DNA of 64,000 bases, taken from Sepioteuthis lessoniana. Its lineage: Eukaryota; Mollusca; Cephalopoda; Myopsida; Loliginidae. Where the stretch lies: contig CAUZXS010002518.1 in NCBI GenBank assembly GCA_963585895.1, positions 78,501 to 142,500 on the forward strand, written 5' to 3'. This document shows positions 34,846 to 46,560 of the stretch, one piece after another. The position numbers were made by a program, and so were the translations under genes. Numbering within the stretch: position 1 is the stretch's first letter; each line of letters opens with the position of its first letter. The notes beneath the pieces are model-generated. The model was not told where the DNA came from and searched no databases. It worked only from the letters and a program-made list of their open reading frames with translations.

Positions 34846-35066
34846 TGTATAATGTTTATTGTTATAGGAAATGGAATCAGCAACTCAGGTTCAAATCATG
34901 GATTAGGTCATTTGCATATCACTTTGTGCTCATGTTCTTGGAAAAGGCATGAATCTATGTGTCCCTCTCAGCTATGGAGAATGGAAATAATCAAAACAGA
35001 TTTACTCTACTTAAACATGCATGCCGTGCCACATCCTGTTTGTGCTCAAGGGGTTTGATAAGTATG
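34846..35066 (+). mobile_element. SINE B with internal deletion
   Basis: Head 'gtttattgttataggaaatg', 'aggttcaaatcatggattag', core 'ggaaaaggcatgaatcta' and 'ctcagctatggag', tail 'ctcaaggggtttgataagta'. The segment between core and tail is shortened. Confidence 0.8.
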
Positions 35067-35116
35067 TACATTTTTTTCATATTATGATAAATAGGGGATT
35101 ATTTTTTAAGGAACTA

Positions 35117-36291
35117 ACACATCACTCAATAAGTCCTGGGTCTAACTGATAAAACAACAACTTTTAAGCCAAATTCGACTTTATTCATCAACATAGTCTC
35201 CTTCTAGTGTGATACACTGATTCTAATGCTTCTCTAACAATTCAATGTCTTTTTTGTAAAACGATTTGTCTTTGGCCTCAAAATATGCCTTAGTTTATGA
35301 TATCACTTCTTCATTGGAGTGAAATCTTTCCCTGGAGCATTCTTTTGAGGTCTGCAAACAGTCAGTAGTAACTGGGGGCCAGATCTGGAGAATAGGGTAG
35401 TTGCAGAAGCAATTTGAAGTGCAATTCCTGTAGTTTTGCCATCATTGCAATCAAATTGTGACATGGTACATTGTCTTAGTGAAAGAGGACTTTTTTCTTC
35501 TTCATTTGTGGCCGTTTTTTGGCAATTTTGCTATTGATGGCCAAAACCTTTCCTACTGATGTTTGTGTTTTGGTCACTTAGGACGACTTTCACCTGCTGC
35601 TGTTCACTCACCTAACTTCTGATTTGACTCCAAAGTGAAGTGGTAGATCCATATTTCATCTATCATTATATATTAATGCAAAAACTCTTTTTTTGCGGCG
35701 TTGAAATATTTACAAACAATAATCTGAATTGTTGGTTTTGATTGACTACAAGCTAACATACTACCCACTTTAAACACAGGTTTCTCATTGACAAATAATC
35801 ATACAGATTGGTGAATACACTGCCTTTTGATATCTTAAACTCCTCTTCTATCTCACACAACTTTGATTTACGATCGGCCAAAACGAGTTTGTGGAGTTTT
35901 TTAGGACAACTGCCGAATTCTGGCGACCTGAGTGTTCAGTATCATTTGTGTCTGTACAACCACATTTAAAGTCTGCATATCAGCTCTTAACTGTTGTTTC
36001 TGACAGAGTAGAATTTAAATAACACTTACCAAGCCATTGTTTTGCTTGAACATTATTTTTCCCATCAGAAAGCAATGCTTTAACAACACACGGAATTCAG
36101 ATTTTTCCATTGTCTTGAAAATTTGCAACTGCAGCTTCACTTAAATAATTGTAATTTGTACACTAATTAACCGGTTGGGCTCAAATTTTGATATGCACCA
36201 TTTGAAGGTTAGTACTTTATGAAAATCATATTGATCTTTTATTATTGGCACCATCTATATGTTCAAACCCAGGACTTATTGAGTGATGTCA
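35117..36291 (-). mobile_element. mariner-family DNA transposon, dead
   Basis: Inverted ends carry 'atcactcaataagtcctggg' at the left and its complement 'cccaggacttattgagtgat' at the right, each just inside a TA (35115-35116 and 36292-36293). Length 1175 bp, slightly short for mariner. It is a single uninterrupted copy on the minus strand. Confidence 0.93.
35181..36110 (-). pseudogene. mariner transposase pseudogene (DD34D class)
   Basis: Starts at ATG 36110 with MEKSEFRVLLKHCFLMGKN, a paired helix-turn-helix region, and ends with CITLEGDYVDE and TAA at 35181. IDEIWIYH keeps the first catalytic Asp. HxDNVPCHNL keeps the second. YSPDLAPSYY has Tyr where the third Asp is expected, exactly 34 residues later. 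Stops (in the HTH region, before DN, and after SYY) and frame breaks confirm it is inactive. About 310 codons, some 35 fewer than usual. Confidence 0.92.
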
Positions 36292-36792
36292 TAATAGACA
36301 AAGTAACATTAAACAATCTTTTAAAACCTTAGTATCATGTAAATAATACTTGAAAACACTTTAAGTACTTTCTATGACTGACTTTATGCTATTTTCTTAA
36401 AGGTAAAATTTCAAAAGCTATTTAAATTATTACAATACATTCTGAAATTTGAAAAATAACTACCAGTTATTTCAAACATTAAAAAAGATGTCTTTTAACT
36501 ATTTAAAATCAATATGATCTATGTACAAGTTACCTTCTCATGGTAACAGTGATCCATGATGATATTGGTACTACTATTTAGGAAGGAGTAAAAGATTATA
36601 ATTATCATTTTATTATTATCTCTGTCATATAGTGAATTTGGATGATATTCAATGCAAATATTATTCAATTTCAAATTGGGCAGGGAAATTTCTTTATTCT
36701 TTAAGTTAGAGCAATTTAAGGGTATTGCTTCAATAAAAATCTCACTGTGATGTGCTATTTTAGTTGGTTTACTGTTATATACATAAAAGTAT
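36292..36792. other. Unassigned AT-rich DNA
   Basis: The 97-codon minus frame at 36519-36812 ends in SINE B and has no domain. Confidence 0.45.
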
Positions 36793-37075
36793 TTACCCAA
36801 CCCCTCTACCACCAGCAGGATGTGACTTAAGGTTTTAAGAAGAGTTTAACAGGTTTTAATTCAGTTTTTTCTCTTAGATAGGTTGCCATACCAAGGTTAA
36901 AGAACCCAATCTCTCCTACTATTTTATTCATTGCTGGAAGGAAAATAATCAGATGAATACATTTCCCATGGGTATCTGTGATATGTGAAATGCAAACAAC
37001 CATATCCAGGATTTGAATTTAGATAGCCATGTCCATTTCCTGACATTAATATCCATTGCATCACAAGCACCACCA
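36793..37075 (-). mobile_element. SINE B, full length, diverged
   Basis: Tail complement 'caacccctctaccaccagca', 'ccataccaaggttaaagaac', core 'ctattttattcattgctgg', head with 'gatttgaatttagatagcc' and 'attgcatcacaagcacc'. Confidence 0.85.
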
Positions 37076-37271
37076 TATTCTCCAAGCCTCATGATGTTAG
37101 TGTGTATATATGTACTGTTATATACATATATACACAAAGATAATGAGAATGAGTTTTAGGAACAGTTACAAAAAAGTTTCATTATAAGGATTGATGTTGG
37201 TTGGTTGTGTTTTATGGCATATCAACCCTAGTAGGTTATTTAATGCCTAATCCTGTCCATGCATAAGTAAA

Positions 37272-37523
37272 GTAAAGTTGGCGACCTTAATCGAGGGTGA
37301 CCCGAAGGCTCCCTTTTCAATAGCTTCTTCACTGAAGTGTAGGGAAGGACACTACTTCTTTTCCTGGATTGCTCCACTTTACCCTTGATCCCTACCTTAT
37401 AATGATAAGTGTTAAGCAAGGAGGCAATTTTTTAAGTCTTTGATAAGACTTGACCTGGGATTGAACCCCAGTCTCCCAGCTATTAGCAAACACTCAACTC
37501 ATTACGCCAATGGCCTAGTATGC
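37272..37523 (-). mobile_element. SINE C, full length
   Basis: 'gttggcgaccttaatcgagg', 'cccgaaggctcccttttcaa', 'ggattgctccactttaccct', B box complement 'gggattgaaccccagtctcc', and A box region 'gcaaacactcaactcattac'. Good copy of the whole family. Confidence 0.9.
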
Positions 37524-37525
37524 AA

Positions 37526-37724
37526 ATATCATCATCATCATGTCGTGCTGGTAGCGCGGATATCCCTGACCCTCTCTCGCCACTTTTCCCTATCGTTCAT
37601 CGCCTCTGGCAGGTCTTCTGTACTACATCCCATATCCTCACATAGTTGCTGAATGTATGTTCGTGCTGGTCGTCCTGCTTTTGCTCGGCCATGTGTGGGG
37701 ATCCATAAGAGTAAATCACTTGAT
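37526..37724 (-). pseudogene. LINE 3' end, 5'-truncated
   Basis: Minus-strand frame: LLLWIPTHGRAKAGRPART, then YIQQLCED, AMNDREKWRERVRDIRATS and a stop, followed by a (GAT)n end ('atcatcatcatcatg' in plus text). The frame is open over its roughly 60 codons. Same family as 58377-58682. Confidence 0.88.
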
Positions 37725-38393
37725 GCATATATATATTAGATATATATGATTTGTAAATGAATAGTTTGTAGGTAATAATTTTTAAATGAGCCATAATTCA
37801 TTTGTTTGCACACAGTTAAATAGATTCAAGTATTGCTATCTAATACTAATAATTAAACAACATATTCATTCATTTGCACACAGTGAAATGGTTTCAAGTG
37901 TTGCTATATAATACTAATAGTTCTTTTAAATATCAATCATTTGTTTGCATTCTGTTAAATGGTTTCAAGTAAAGAAAATGATTAAATATTTCTGTTTAAC
38001 TCATAGATGGGATCTGAACAGGTTCTACCGCTCTGGGTCAGAGTGGACCTAGGAGTAATGGAAGAGAAGAAGTACTCCACATTTCCTAAAGCTTCAGCAT
38101 TAGAGCCTCACCATCAGATGCAGTTTACTATCATATCCAGGACACTTGTTAGAGTGAAGGGTGGGTCTTACTCTTCTGCAGAGATGCAATTAGTATATTC
38201 TTCAGCCACAGCTGACTGGGCTGAAGGACTGACTTGATTTGTTGTATGCATATGTGCATAGTAAAAGTTAAATAATATGTGAATAGGGAAAGCTGAAAAG
38301 TTAACATTTTGTGATTTTTATGATTGAGTATCAATAAATTGTTAACTGATTATCTAATGATGATAATTTGTACGCAATTATATGGTTTCAAGT

Positions 38394-38585
38394 TGGTGAC
38401 CGTAGTCGAGGGCAACAAGAAGGCTCCCTTTTCAATAGCTACTACACTGAGGTATAGGGGAGGGCACTACTTCTTTTTCAGGATTTCTCCACTACCCTTG
38501 ATACATACCTTATATTGCTGAGTGTTAAGCAAGGTGGTATCAAGTACCATTTTTAAAGTCTTTGGTATAACATGACCTGGGATTG
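38394..38585 (-). mobile_element. SINE C, head-truncated, first of inverted pair
   Basis: 'ttggtgaccgtagtcgaggg', 'caagaaggctcccttttcaa', 'gtctttggtataacatgacc', 'tgggatt' and then stops within the B box. The tRNA head is missing. Confidence 0.88.
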
Positions 38586-38835
38586 CTTAGCGGTTAGAGT
38601 GTTCGCCAATGGCCTGTGATACCGGAATTCAATCCCAGGTCGAGTAATACCAAAGACTCAAAAAATAATACTTGATGCCTCCTTGCTTAACACTCAGCAT
38701 TTTAAGTTATGGATCAAGAGTAAAGTGGAGCAATCCAGGAAAAGGAGTAGCGTCATTCCCTATAAATCAGAGTTGTAGTTATTGAAAACGGAGCCTTCGG
38801 GTCACCCTCAACTACAGTCGCCAACTTTACTTTTT
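38586..38835 (+). mobile_element. SINE C, full length, second of inverted pair
   Basis: Head 'cttagcggttagagtgttcg' (A box) and 'gaattcaatcccaggtcgag' (B box), body 'taccaaagactcaaaaaata', 'ggatcaagagtaaagtggag', end 'gactacagtcgccaactt' equivalent. A 16-bp repeat 'ttatatggtttcaagt' flanks the pair as a whole (38378-38393 and 38836-38851). Confidence 0.9.
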
Positions 38836-39160
38836 TTATATGGTTTCAAGTAACTAATAATTATAATCATTTGTTTGCAAACAGTTATATTGTTTCAAGT
38901 AATTAATAATAATAATCCTTAGTAAACAATTATAGATTCATATAACTATTCTTAATACAAATAATTTGCATATAGTTATTTGGTTTCAAGTATTTTTATT
39001 TAATACTAGAAATTCTTAAACAGGTCTATTTGACCCATAGATAGAACCCTAACAGATACTACCACTCCAGGTCAAAGTGAAAGTGGGAGTAATGGCAATG
39101 AAGTGGGTACTCGACACTTCCCAGAGTGTCAGAACTGGAGTTTCACCATAAGATACAGTT

Positions 39161-39752
39161 TGGTTTGACTTTATGGCATATCAATAATTGTAGGTTATTT
39201 AAGGCCAAATCCTTTTTATACATATGCATTAAATATATGATTTCTAAACACATTTTGTAGATAACATTTTTAAACAAGCCTGAGCTCATTTTTTCACACT
39301 GTTAAATGGTTTCAATTATTTTTATCTAATGCAAACAATTCTACTTACTATCAGTCATTTGTTTGCTCACAGTTTAATGTTTTCAAGTATTGCTAAGTAT
39401 CACTAAGAATTCAATTAAACATCAGTCATTTGTTTACACACAGATGATCAAACACTTCTATATCAAACAATTCAGTTTAGCATAAGTACACAATTTTTTA
39501 ACACACAATTAAATATAAAAACAGTTCTATTTAAAACAAATAGGACCTAATCAGGCAATACCACTCAAGGCCAGAGTGGACCTGGAAGTGATGGTAATGA
39601 AAGGGCACTCCACATTCCACAAAGCTCCAGCATTAGTGAAACCTCACCATCAGATTATTTAGTGTCATATCCAGAACACTCATTATTAGGTGGTCTTACT
39701 CCTCTGCAGAGATGGAGTCAGTATATTGTGCAACCTTTGCTGACTAGGCCAA
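39161..39752 (-). mobile_element. Element G, near full length, nested in H
   Basis: Tail complement 'tttgactttatggcatatca', 'ttaaatatatgatttctaaa', monomers, body from 39540 ('taggacctaatcaggcaata') to 'acctttgctgactaggcc'. The flanking duplication is weak. Confidence 0.82.
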
Positions 39753-39845
39753 GAGGCAATTTTAAGATGGTATCCAGAACTACTTTTAGATGGAAGAGTC
39801 TTACCTCCATGAAGAGGATACAGTTAGCATATTCTAAGCCTCACT

Positions 39846-40396
39846 ACAGTTTTAAGCATCAATCATTTTTTTATAACTATTTTTACTCAGATTTTGAATT
39901 CTCTTTAAAGTCAAAGTAACCTAAAAATTAAAATACTATAAACTTCATAAAGCCAGCTATCCTTTTAATAAAATGATTATTGAAATTTTAAATGAAATTA
40001 AAAATCATTTCTGAAATAAATCAATATATCAAATTTGATTTTTCTTTTCACAACATCAAATGTAGATGTTGACACAATGAATATATGAGTAAAATTCAAA
40101 ATTTTAAAAAGAATGACATAAAATTTACTTTCAACAAGATGCTCATTCTGTAAAAATCTTGTCAATAGAATGTTTCAACAAATGTTCATAATTATGAAAA
40201 ATAAAAAAATAAAAAAACCACTTGCTAAAAGCTTTGTTGATAAAACATTCTTTTGACAAAAAGGTTGTCGACTAAAAGGTTGTTCAATAAAATGTCTGTT
40301 GACATAGAGTCCAGACACAAGATGTCCAATTACGTATGTATCTGTACACAAATTTTTCCTAAGCACATACACATGTGGAGTGGGCAGACAAATATT

Positions 40397-40437
<41 letters not shown>

Positions 40438-40995
40438 GCTAAAGGCCACAAATAAATAAAATATTTAAAAACAAACAAACAAAAATACAAGCTTTTGGTA
40501 TTTTAACAAAATAGTTCAATCTCCTCAGTGGTGTGTCACAGTTCTAGATGCCTTTCTTGTCAATAATTTTAAGACCCCAAGGAAATGGTGCCTGTTCTTC
40601 AGAATTGTTCCATGTTGAATTTTAATGCCAAAATCTATAATTGGACTCTGCAGGAATAAAGGCCTCATTGGATTAGCAGAATTTTTATGGTCAGTAATAT
40701 TCCTTGGTGACCACAGCCATTTTATTTTCTTACCAGTTTTAAAAATAAAATTCAATCTCAGAGAAAAATTAATTAGGAATCCTTAAATTTAGTGGCACTG
40801 AAATTTGATCTTTATGTTTAAGGAATTCTTAGTGACGGCTGATTTGGGAATTGTTAAAAAATAGTTTGATTATAAGGACTGATGTGTAATATATATGTAT
40901 ACTTATTTTGTATGTCTGTTTATTATATATATATGTGTGTGTGTGTATATATATATTATATATATTTAAATGTAATTCATGTGAGCAGACAACTA

Positions 40996-41028
<33 letters not shown>

Positions 41029-41430
41029 GAGAGTGCAAATAGAATAAGAATATATAAGTTGAAAAATTATTGTTGATTATTTTTTTACCAAATTTCAGTT
41101 TTTCAATTCCAAGTTATAAGGTTGTCATTCTGTACACTTCACAGGTTAGATTTATTGAGTTAAAGAAGTAAAATGACAGAGAGGTCTTTAAAAGTATCAA
41201 TACTGAAGCTTTGATTGTTTTGAATTAAAAATTTAAATAAAATGTGTGCACATTTAACCAACTTTTATAATAAAGTGGTGATTATTTCTGGAATTTACCT
41301 AAGATGATTTTATTTTACATCTTAAACTAAAAGAACATAAAAACAACTATCTCTTAGTAATAAATGAGACTTCAAAATAAACTGATTTAATCTAGACACA
41401 GCGTATTAATTCTTGATAGTTTTTAGCCAA
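39846..41430. other. Unassigned AT-rich DNA with TA/TG tracts
   Basis: (TA)n at 40402-40432, 40925-40975 and 41007-41029. A 76-codon minus frame at 40525-40755 has mixed composition and could be an old exon or transposon piece, but no domain is recognisable. Confidence 0.4.
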
Positions 41431-41435
41431 ATACA

Positions 41436-41722
41436 GGATTATGTAACACCCTCCATTTACACCACATCTAGCTCTGTGCAACTTTTTTCTTCTTTCCAAT
41501 ATGGGGGGAGGGGCATTGAAAAGAATTTGGTGATGTAGTTTCATACCATACATATCAAAAGAAGTTTTAAAGATGCTTTAAAGATCAATCAAAAATTCAT
41601 TGGAATAAATATATTGAATGGCAAAGAGACTAGTTTGAAGAAAATTATAGTTTTATTCATCATTTCTTTTCTGTTTTTGGTAGATACAGACTTAGTTTCA
41701 ATACTTTTTTTAACACGATCTT
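41436..41722 (+). pseudogene. Tc1/mariner C-terminal remnant (family J)
   Basis: A frame reads HPPFTPHLALCNFFLLS, a worn PPYSPDLAPCDFF with Asn at the catalytic position. Further on another frame reads IHWNKYIEWQRD, stop, FEE. It aligns in order with the remnant at 11395. Confidence 0.68.
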
Positions 41723-42196
41723 CTTTCTTTCACTCTGAGAATTGTTTAAACAACAGAACTTATTCTTAGAATTGCTATTGTTGTTATTACAATGTTTGGG
41801 ATGATTCTACAACAAGCTTGTTTTTGGGGGCTTTTTTTGCTTATATCTTTATAGAATCATTTGTATTATACTAGTTACAAAGAACAGAATTATCTGTGAG
41901 GTTCAAATTGCTGTGGATGAACCAAGCCAGTTGTCATCATCTCTTTTCTGTTTGCTACCCTTTTCCAGTAAGAAAAAAAAAAACCTCAGTCAAGGGGTTT
42001 CATTTCTTCAGAGATTAGTTGCAAACAGAAAATAGTGACTAATATATTGATTGTCTTGTATTTTCATAGAATCATTTGTGTTACATAGGTTGCTGAGAAT
42101 GAAACTATTTGTGAGGATCTGATTGAAGGGGATGAGCTTAGCCAGTTGCCACAATCCATTTCCCACCTTTTTCTAAAGAAAAGAGTCTTCTTCACC

Positions 42197-42408
42197 TGAC
42201 TGTATTTCACAAAGCACTAATACTCTTGGGAAAGGTAAGAATCCTCTGATTCTCCCTCAGGCTATGTGTAAATAGCAGGGCAGACTGGGTTCTTTAGCCT
42301 TGGCTAGGCAGCCTCTCTAGAAGGAAAACTCTGAATCCAAACCTGTTAAACTCTGCTTAAAAGTTGACCCTGCTTCATATCCTGCCCATGCACAGGGGTT
42401 GGTAAATA
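42197..42408 (+). mobile_element. SINE B, head-truncated
   Basis: Begins in 'gactgtatttcacaaagcac', core 'gggaaaggtaagaatcctct' and 'ggctatgtgtaaatagcagg', 'tctagaaggaaaactctgaa', tail 'atgcacaggggttggtaaat'. Confidence 0.88.
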
Positions 42409-42477
42409 CGGACTCCCTCACTTTCCTTATAGAGTGTACAGCTGAAGAAGGTTGTTGAGTAGATTGGCCAAAACATT

Positions 42478-42769
42478 GTGGTAATAATGGTGTAATGGTT
42501 ATCATCGTAGGAAATGGACACGGCGACACGAGTTCAAATCCTGGATGAGACTGATTGCATTTCACATCGCACTAATACCCTTGGGAAAGGTATGAATCCA
42601 ATTATTCTCCCTCCAGCTATGGGTAAATAGTAGGGCAGACTAGGTTCTTCAGCCTTGGTGGGGCAACTAGTCTAGGAGAAGGAAAACTCTGAATTCAAAC
42701 CTGTGAGACTCCGCTTAAAAAAAATTGACCTTGTGTCATGTCCTGCCCGAGCGGAGATGTTGGTAAATA
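42478..42769 (+). mobile_element. SINE B, full length, little diverged
   Basis: Head 'tggtgtaatggttatcatcg' and 'gagttcaaatcctggatgag', core 'ttgggaaaggtatgaatcca' and 'cagctatgggtaaatagtag', 'ctaggagaaggaaaactctg', 'gaccttgtgtcatgtcctgc', tail 'gttggtaaatata'. Among the best copies. Confidence 0.93.
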
Positions 42770-42985
42770 TAAATAAATATATATAAACAAAAAAAATGTC
42801 AACTTTCTAAGAGGAAAGAGAGAGGTGTCTTGTAGTGGCAAATAGAAAATAAATAATGACTAATATTTTGATTGCGTCATATTTTTCAGAATCCCTTACA
42901 TGAGTTACTAAAAATGGAACTAGTTTTGTGATTTAGATTGAAAATGAGCCACGTTCTGTTGTTCAAACAATACTCTTTTCAAAAT

Positions 42986-44450
42986 TATAGTCTATTTTTT
43001 TAATGGCAAAATGTAAAAAAATCTTCTTGGGTTGGCTTAAATAAATCCCAATAGAATTAGAATTTAATACCTTGTGATTGTATTTTGAGTATCTTTAATT
43101 TATTCTTAAAGAAATAATCATTTTGCTTTGGTTTTTTTTTTCCACTTTTTTCTCACTTCAAATCTTTTTTAACCAATAGAATGATCTTCACTTTTTGCTC
43201 CTGTTTGTTTTTGTGTTCATAGATGATGGAAAACAACTAGGATTCCAACTTTTATAGAAATTACCTGTATTTTCTATGTGACGTAAATATATACCTGATA
43301 AAAAAGCATTTTGGGGGAAACAAAAGAAAAACAGATAAAAAAAATAAAAAAATCAGCATGTTAAGATATTTGAATATTTTTCTTATTTTTTGCCTTATCT
43401 ACTAACTTAATATGTATGGGATGCATTTTTAAACAGTCACTAAGTGTGAAACTCATTTGCTACCTGGTATCCAAAAGTTTTGGAAATTAAAAACAAATTA
43501 TTCAATATGTTATGGAGAATCCAATACTTCCTAAGTTGTACTGAACATTTCCCACGTCCCTAAATGTTTTTTTTTTATTTCCAGAGGGAGTAATATTTTC
43601 AACCAAATTTGTTTTTTTGGTGGAAGCCATTTTGTTCCTCAGGTTCCACAAACTTTTGGCAGCAAGTTGTTCAAGATTAAAAGCTACATCTACTCAAAAA
43701 GTTTTAAAAAATATACAAATATCACACGGAATTATGGATACAAAATAATATTTGAGATCAACAAATTCTTATAGACCCCAATTAAATCCCAAGTATATTT
43801 AGTTTTGAAAAGGTAAATCTATATGATTACACATGTTTTAATTGTATCTTGACATATTTTTAGAGAATAATAAATTCTTTGGAATACCATTGTCAGTTAC
43901 AGGCCACAAGAGAACTTTTTTTGAGTATATATTTTTTTTTGTTTTATACAAATAGTGGGAGGTATCTTACCACTGAGTGAGCTGCACATTTTTTTTTTTA
44001 AGCCAAGCAGCCTACTGACTAATTCCTCTACCCTACCCAACCCCTACCTGGTAACATTAATTTTATGAAAACGGATCCCATGCATATTTCTATCTGTGAA
44101 TGACAGGTGAAAGTTATATCAGGTGTTGGAACAAAAAAAATAAAAAAACATAACAAAATACTCAATTCTAAAATTACAAATAGATAAAATTTAGACACAT
44201 ACCAGTCAATACCCTTCAAATACAAAACATATGAGGTTATAAGTACAGACACACACAAATACATATATACACACACACACAAACTGAACCTGTGGAAATT
44301 CCATTTTCTAATTATTATACACAAATTATAAGATACACTATATAATATACAAATACATATGCACCAAAATGTCAATGTAAAAATCTAAGAGGGCTCTTTT
44401 CTAAAAAAGTAACACAGTATAAAGAGATTGCATATATTGTTTTTAGTGTT
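42986..44450. other. Unassigned AT-rich DNA
   Basis: Homopolymer-rich. A 115-codon minus frame at 44028-44375 is Cys/Tyr/Ile-rich and overlaps a (CA)n-like stretch. No domain. Confidence 0.4.
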
Positions 44451-44451
44451 A

Positions 44452-44742
44452 TGATGCTTCATATTATGTTTATCATCAGGAAATGGAATCTGTGACTGAA
44501 GTTCAAATCTTGGACAAAGCTCTTTGTATTTTACATTGTGCTAATGTCTTTGGGGAAAGCATGAATCCATCGGTTTTCTTCTTCTCCACAGCTATGCATT
44601 AACAGTGGGATAGATGGGGTTCTTTAGCCCTGGTTAGGCAACCAGTCTAGGAAAAAGAAAACACTGGATTTAAATCAGCTTTATTCCACTAAAAAATGAC
44701 CTTGTGTCACATTCTAACCATGGAATAGTTGTTGGGGATGTT
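44452..44742 (+). mobile_element. SINE B, diverged, near full length
   Basis: Head 'tatgtttatcatcaggaaat' and 'gaagttcaaatcttggacaa', core 'ggggaaagcatgaatccatc' and 'cagctatgcattaacagtgg', 'caaccagtctaggaaaaaga'. Tail worn ('tagttgttgggg'). Confidence 0.82.
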
Positions 44743-44985
44743 ATGTATGTATAAAGTTGGTATTTCTCACCAAAAATTTCAATCATAGTCCTTTTTAACC
44801 ATTATTTTCATAGATTTTTTCTTGCCTTTGAAGATTTTACGTTTGGTTTGTTTTATATGAAAAATTGTCTGAAATTACCTTCCCTGGTACTTTTCACTGT
44901 CATTGGTCATCTTACTGTTGGGTATAAGTGAGACATTATTTTTTTTTAAATACAGTGAAACTTTTGTCTTTAATATTGTCTCAAA

Positions 44986-45252
44986 AGAAGCAGTATGTGA
45001 CACAAGGTCAATTTTTAAGCAGAATTCAGCTGATTTGAATTCAGAGTTTTCCTTCTCACAGACCAGTTGCCATAATAAAGTCAAAGGGCCTAGTCTGCCT
45101 GACTATTTATCCATAGCTGAAAGGAGAATAGTTGGATGCATATCTTTCCCAAAGGTATTCGTACTATGTAAAATGCAAACAGCCTTGTCCAGGATTTTGA
45201 ACTTGGGTCACCCTGTCTATTTCCTACAAGAACCAAAACTATGGGCACCTCC
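44986..45252 (-). mobile_element. SINE B, near full length
   Basis: 'gacacaaggtcaatttttaa', 'gaattcagagttttccttct', core 'ctatttatccatagctgaaa', head complement 'gattttgaacttgggtcacc'. The overlapping open frames on both strands are chance frames of the repeat. Confidence 0.88.
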
Positions 45253-45390
45253 CAGATACTCAATCCAGAGTATCGAGAACTTTTGAATATTTGTAGGTAT
45301 TTTTAGGTTTTTTTTATATCAATATGCTTTCTAAAGTGTTATTTGATGTTGATATGTTTTCTATAGAGTATTTTGTTATGATGATGGTGA

Positions 45391-45624
45391 AAAGTGCCTC
45401 AGAAGAAAATTTTGGACAATTTTTAAATAAAACAAAAGCAAACTTAAGAAATCTTGGAAGATGACAAAAAAAATGATAAAATAACCAAGTTAGTGTTTTT
45501 TAATGAAACATGCTTTAGGTGTGTATTGGTGGGGGTCTCCATGGCAGAGTGGTTAACATGCTAGAATGTGACATCATAGCGGATTCCAACTCCAGTCATC
45601 CAAAATTTTCTTCTGAGGTGCTTT
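45391..45624. repeat. Foldback: 26-bp inverted arms around a SINE A head
   Basis: Left arm 45391-45416 ('agaagaaaattttgga') and right arm 45599-45624 ('tccaaaattttcttct') match as inverted repeats at 24 of 26 positions. Between them lies the 5' part of SINE A. Confidence 0.75.
45529..45598 (+). mobile_element. SINE A 5' fragment
   Basis: 'gtctccatggcagagtggtt' (A box) and 'gattccaactccagtcatc' (B box) only. The core and tail are absent. Confidence 0.65.
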
Positions 45625-45745
45625 CCACAAAGATTAAAATCATTTTTGTTTTTAACCAATTCTAAACAATCCAGACTTTAAATAATAAAAAAATATTTTG
45701 CTTTTGTCAAAAAATTTACCATTATTTATTGAATGACCCTCATAT

Positions 45746-46379
45746 ATAAGTAAAAAAAACAAGCCAAAACAAAAAAAATTAAACCAAGTGTTCAGGGGAT
45801 GATTTTATTAATAAGTCTGAATTATTAGCCAATGTTAAATGTTTGGTTTTTTTTATTCAGGATGCATGAATTTTAAAATGAAACAAAAATTCCGTTTCCA
45901 TTAGTGGCACTCTGTTTCAAATTTATGCAATGTAATTAGTGTTCAAAAATTTATTTTAAAAGTCAGATAAACAGTTAGATCAAACAGAGATATAGAAAGA
46001 AGCAGTCTGACATTAATAGGAACAGACAGACATGTTTTGAAATTTTTTAAAAATAAGAAAATATGAACATATATAAATAGACTGATGTGATATAGATGTT
46101 ACTTGGTTTTTTTTTTGGGGGGGGGATTAATATGTTACGATTTTTTAAAATAAAGTTTTGAACACACCACAAATTTGAAACAGACTGCCACCCACAGTAA
46201 TAGAGTGATTAAAATCTTCTCATCTTTTTGTTTCATTTAAAAATTCATATGAACTGATGAAAGTTTAAAAACTGAAATGTTTAACATTGGCAAACAATTC
46301 AAACTATAAATAAAATTATCCTCTGAAGGCCTTGTGTTTTTTGTACATTTTCATATGGTCAGATTTTTTTTCAATTTTC

Positions 46380-46426
<47 letters not shown>

Positions 46427-46560
46427 TCTAAAATAAAGTATTTTTTTCACAATAAGTTTTATGCTTCATTATGATCATCATGCAAGAAATCAAAATAGTT
46501 CATTCATACACTAGTAATTGTAATAGCAATGTAATTGTCATATACTTGTAGCAGTAATAG
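45746..46560. other. Unassigned AT-rich DNA with TA tract
   Basis: (TA)n at 46381-46421. 'caatcaaac'-type low-complexity text otherwise. No gene. Confidence 0.45.

Larger units (their letters stand above)
37190..38226 (-). mobile_element. Element G, split by SINE C and a LINE end
   Basis: Tail complement 'ttttatggcatatcaaccct' to 37265. After two insertions the internal part resumes at 37725 ('atatatatgatttgtaaatg'), followed by monomers ('acacagttaaatagattcaa') and body 38000-38226. Confidence 0.85.
38340..39845 (-). mobile_element. Element H/G composite with nested SINE C pair and G
   Basis: Monomers ('ttatatggtttcaagt') are split by the SINE C pair. The body starts at 39022 ('gacccatagatagaacccta'), is split at 39160 by a G copy, and resumes at 39755 ('ggtatccagaactact') to end 'gcatattctaagcctca' at 39845. 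Confidence 0.75.
41851..42985 (+). repeat. 215-bp tandem repeat, split by two SINE B copies
   Basis: 'atagaatcatttgtattata' at 41851 recurs at 42066 ('atagaatcatttgtgttaca') and as 'cagaatcccttacatgagtt' near 42887. Each is followed by 'atttgtgaggatctgattga'-type and 'gatgagc' text. Each unit also has 'tagtgactaatat' near its end. Two SINEs at 42197-42769 lie within the second unit. Confidence 0.7.

Noticed and set aside
40525..40755. 76-codon minus frame with mixed composition
   Set aside because: Looks less random than most, but no domain, splice context or repeat support; kept only as a place to check.
44028..44375. 115-codon minus frame
   Set aside because: Low-complexity sequence overlapping a CA-rich stretch; no recognisable domain.
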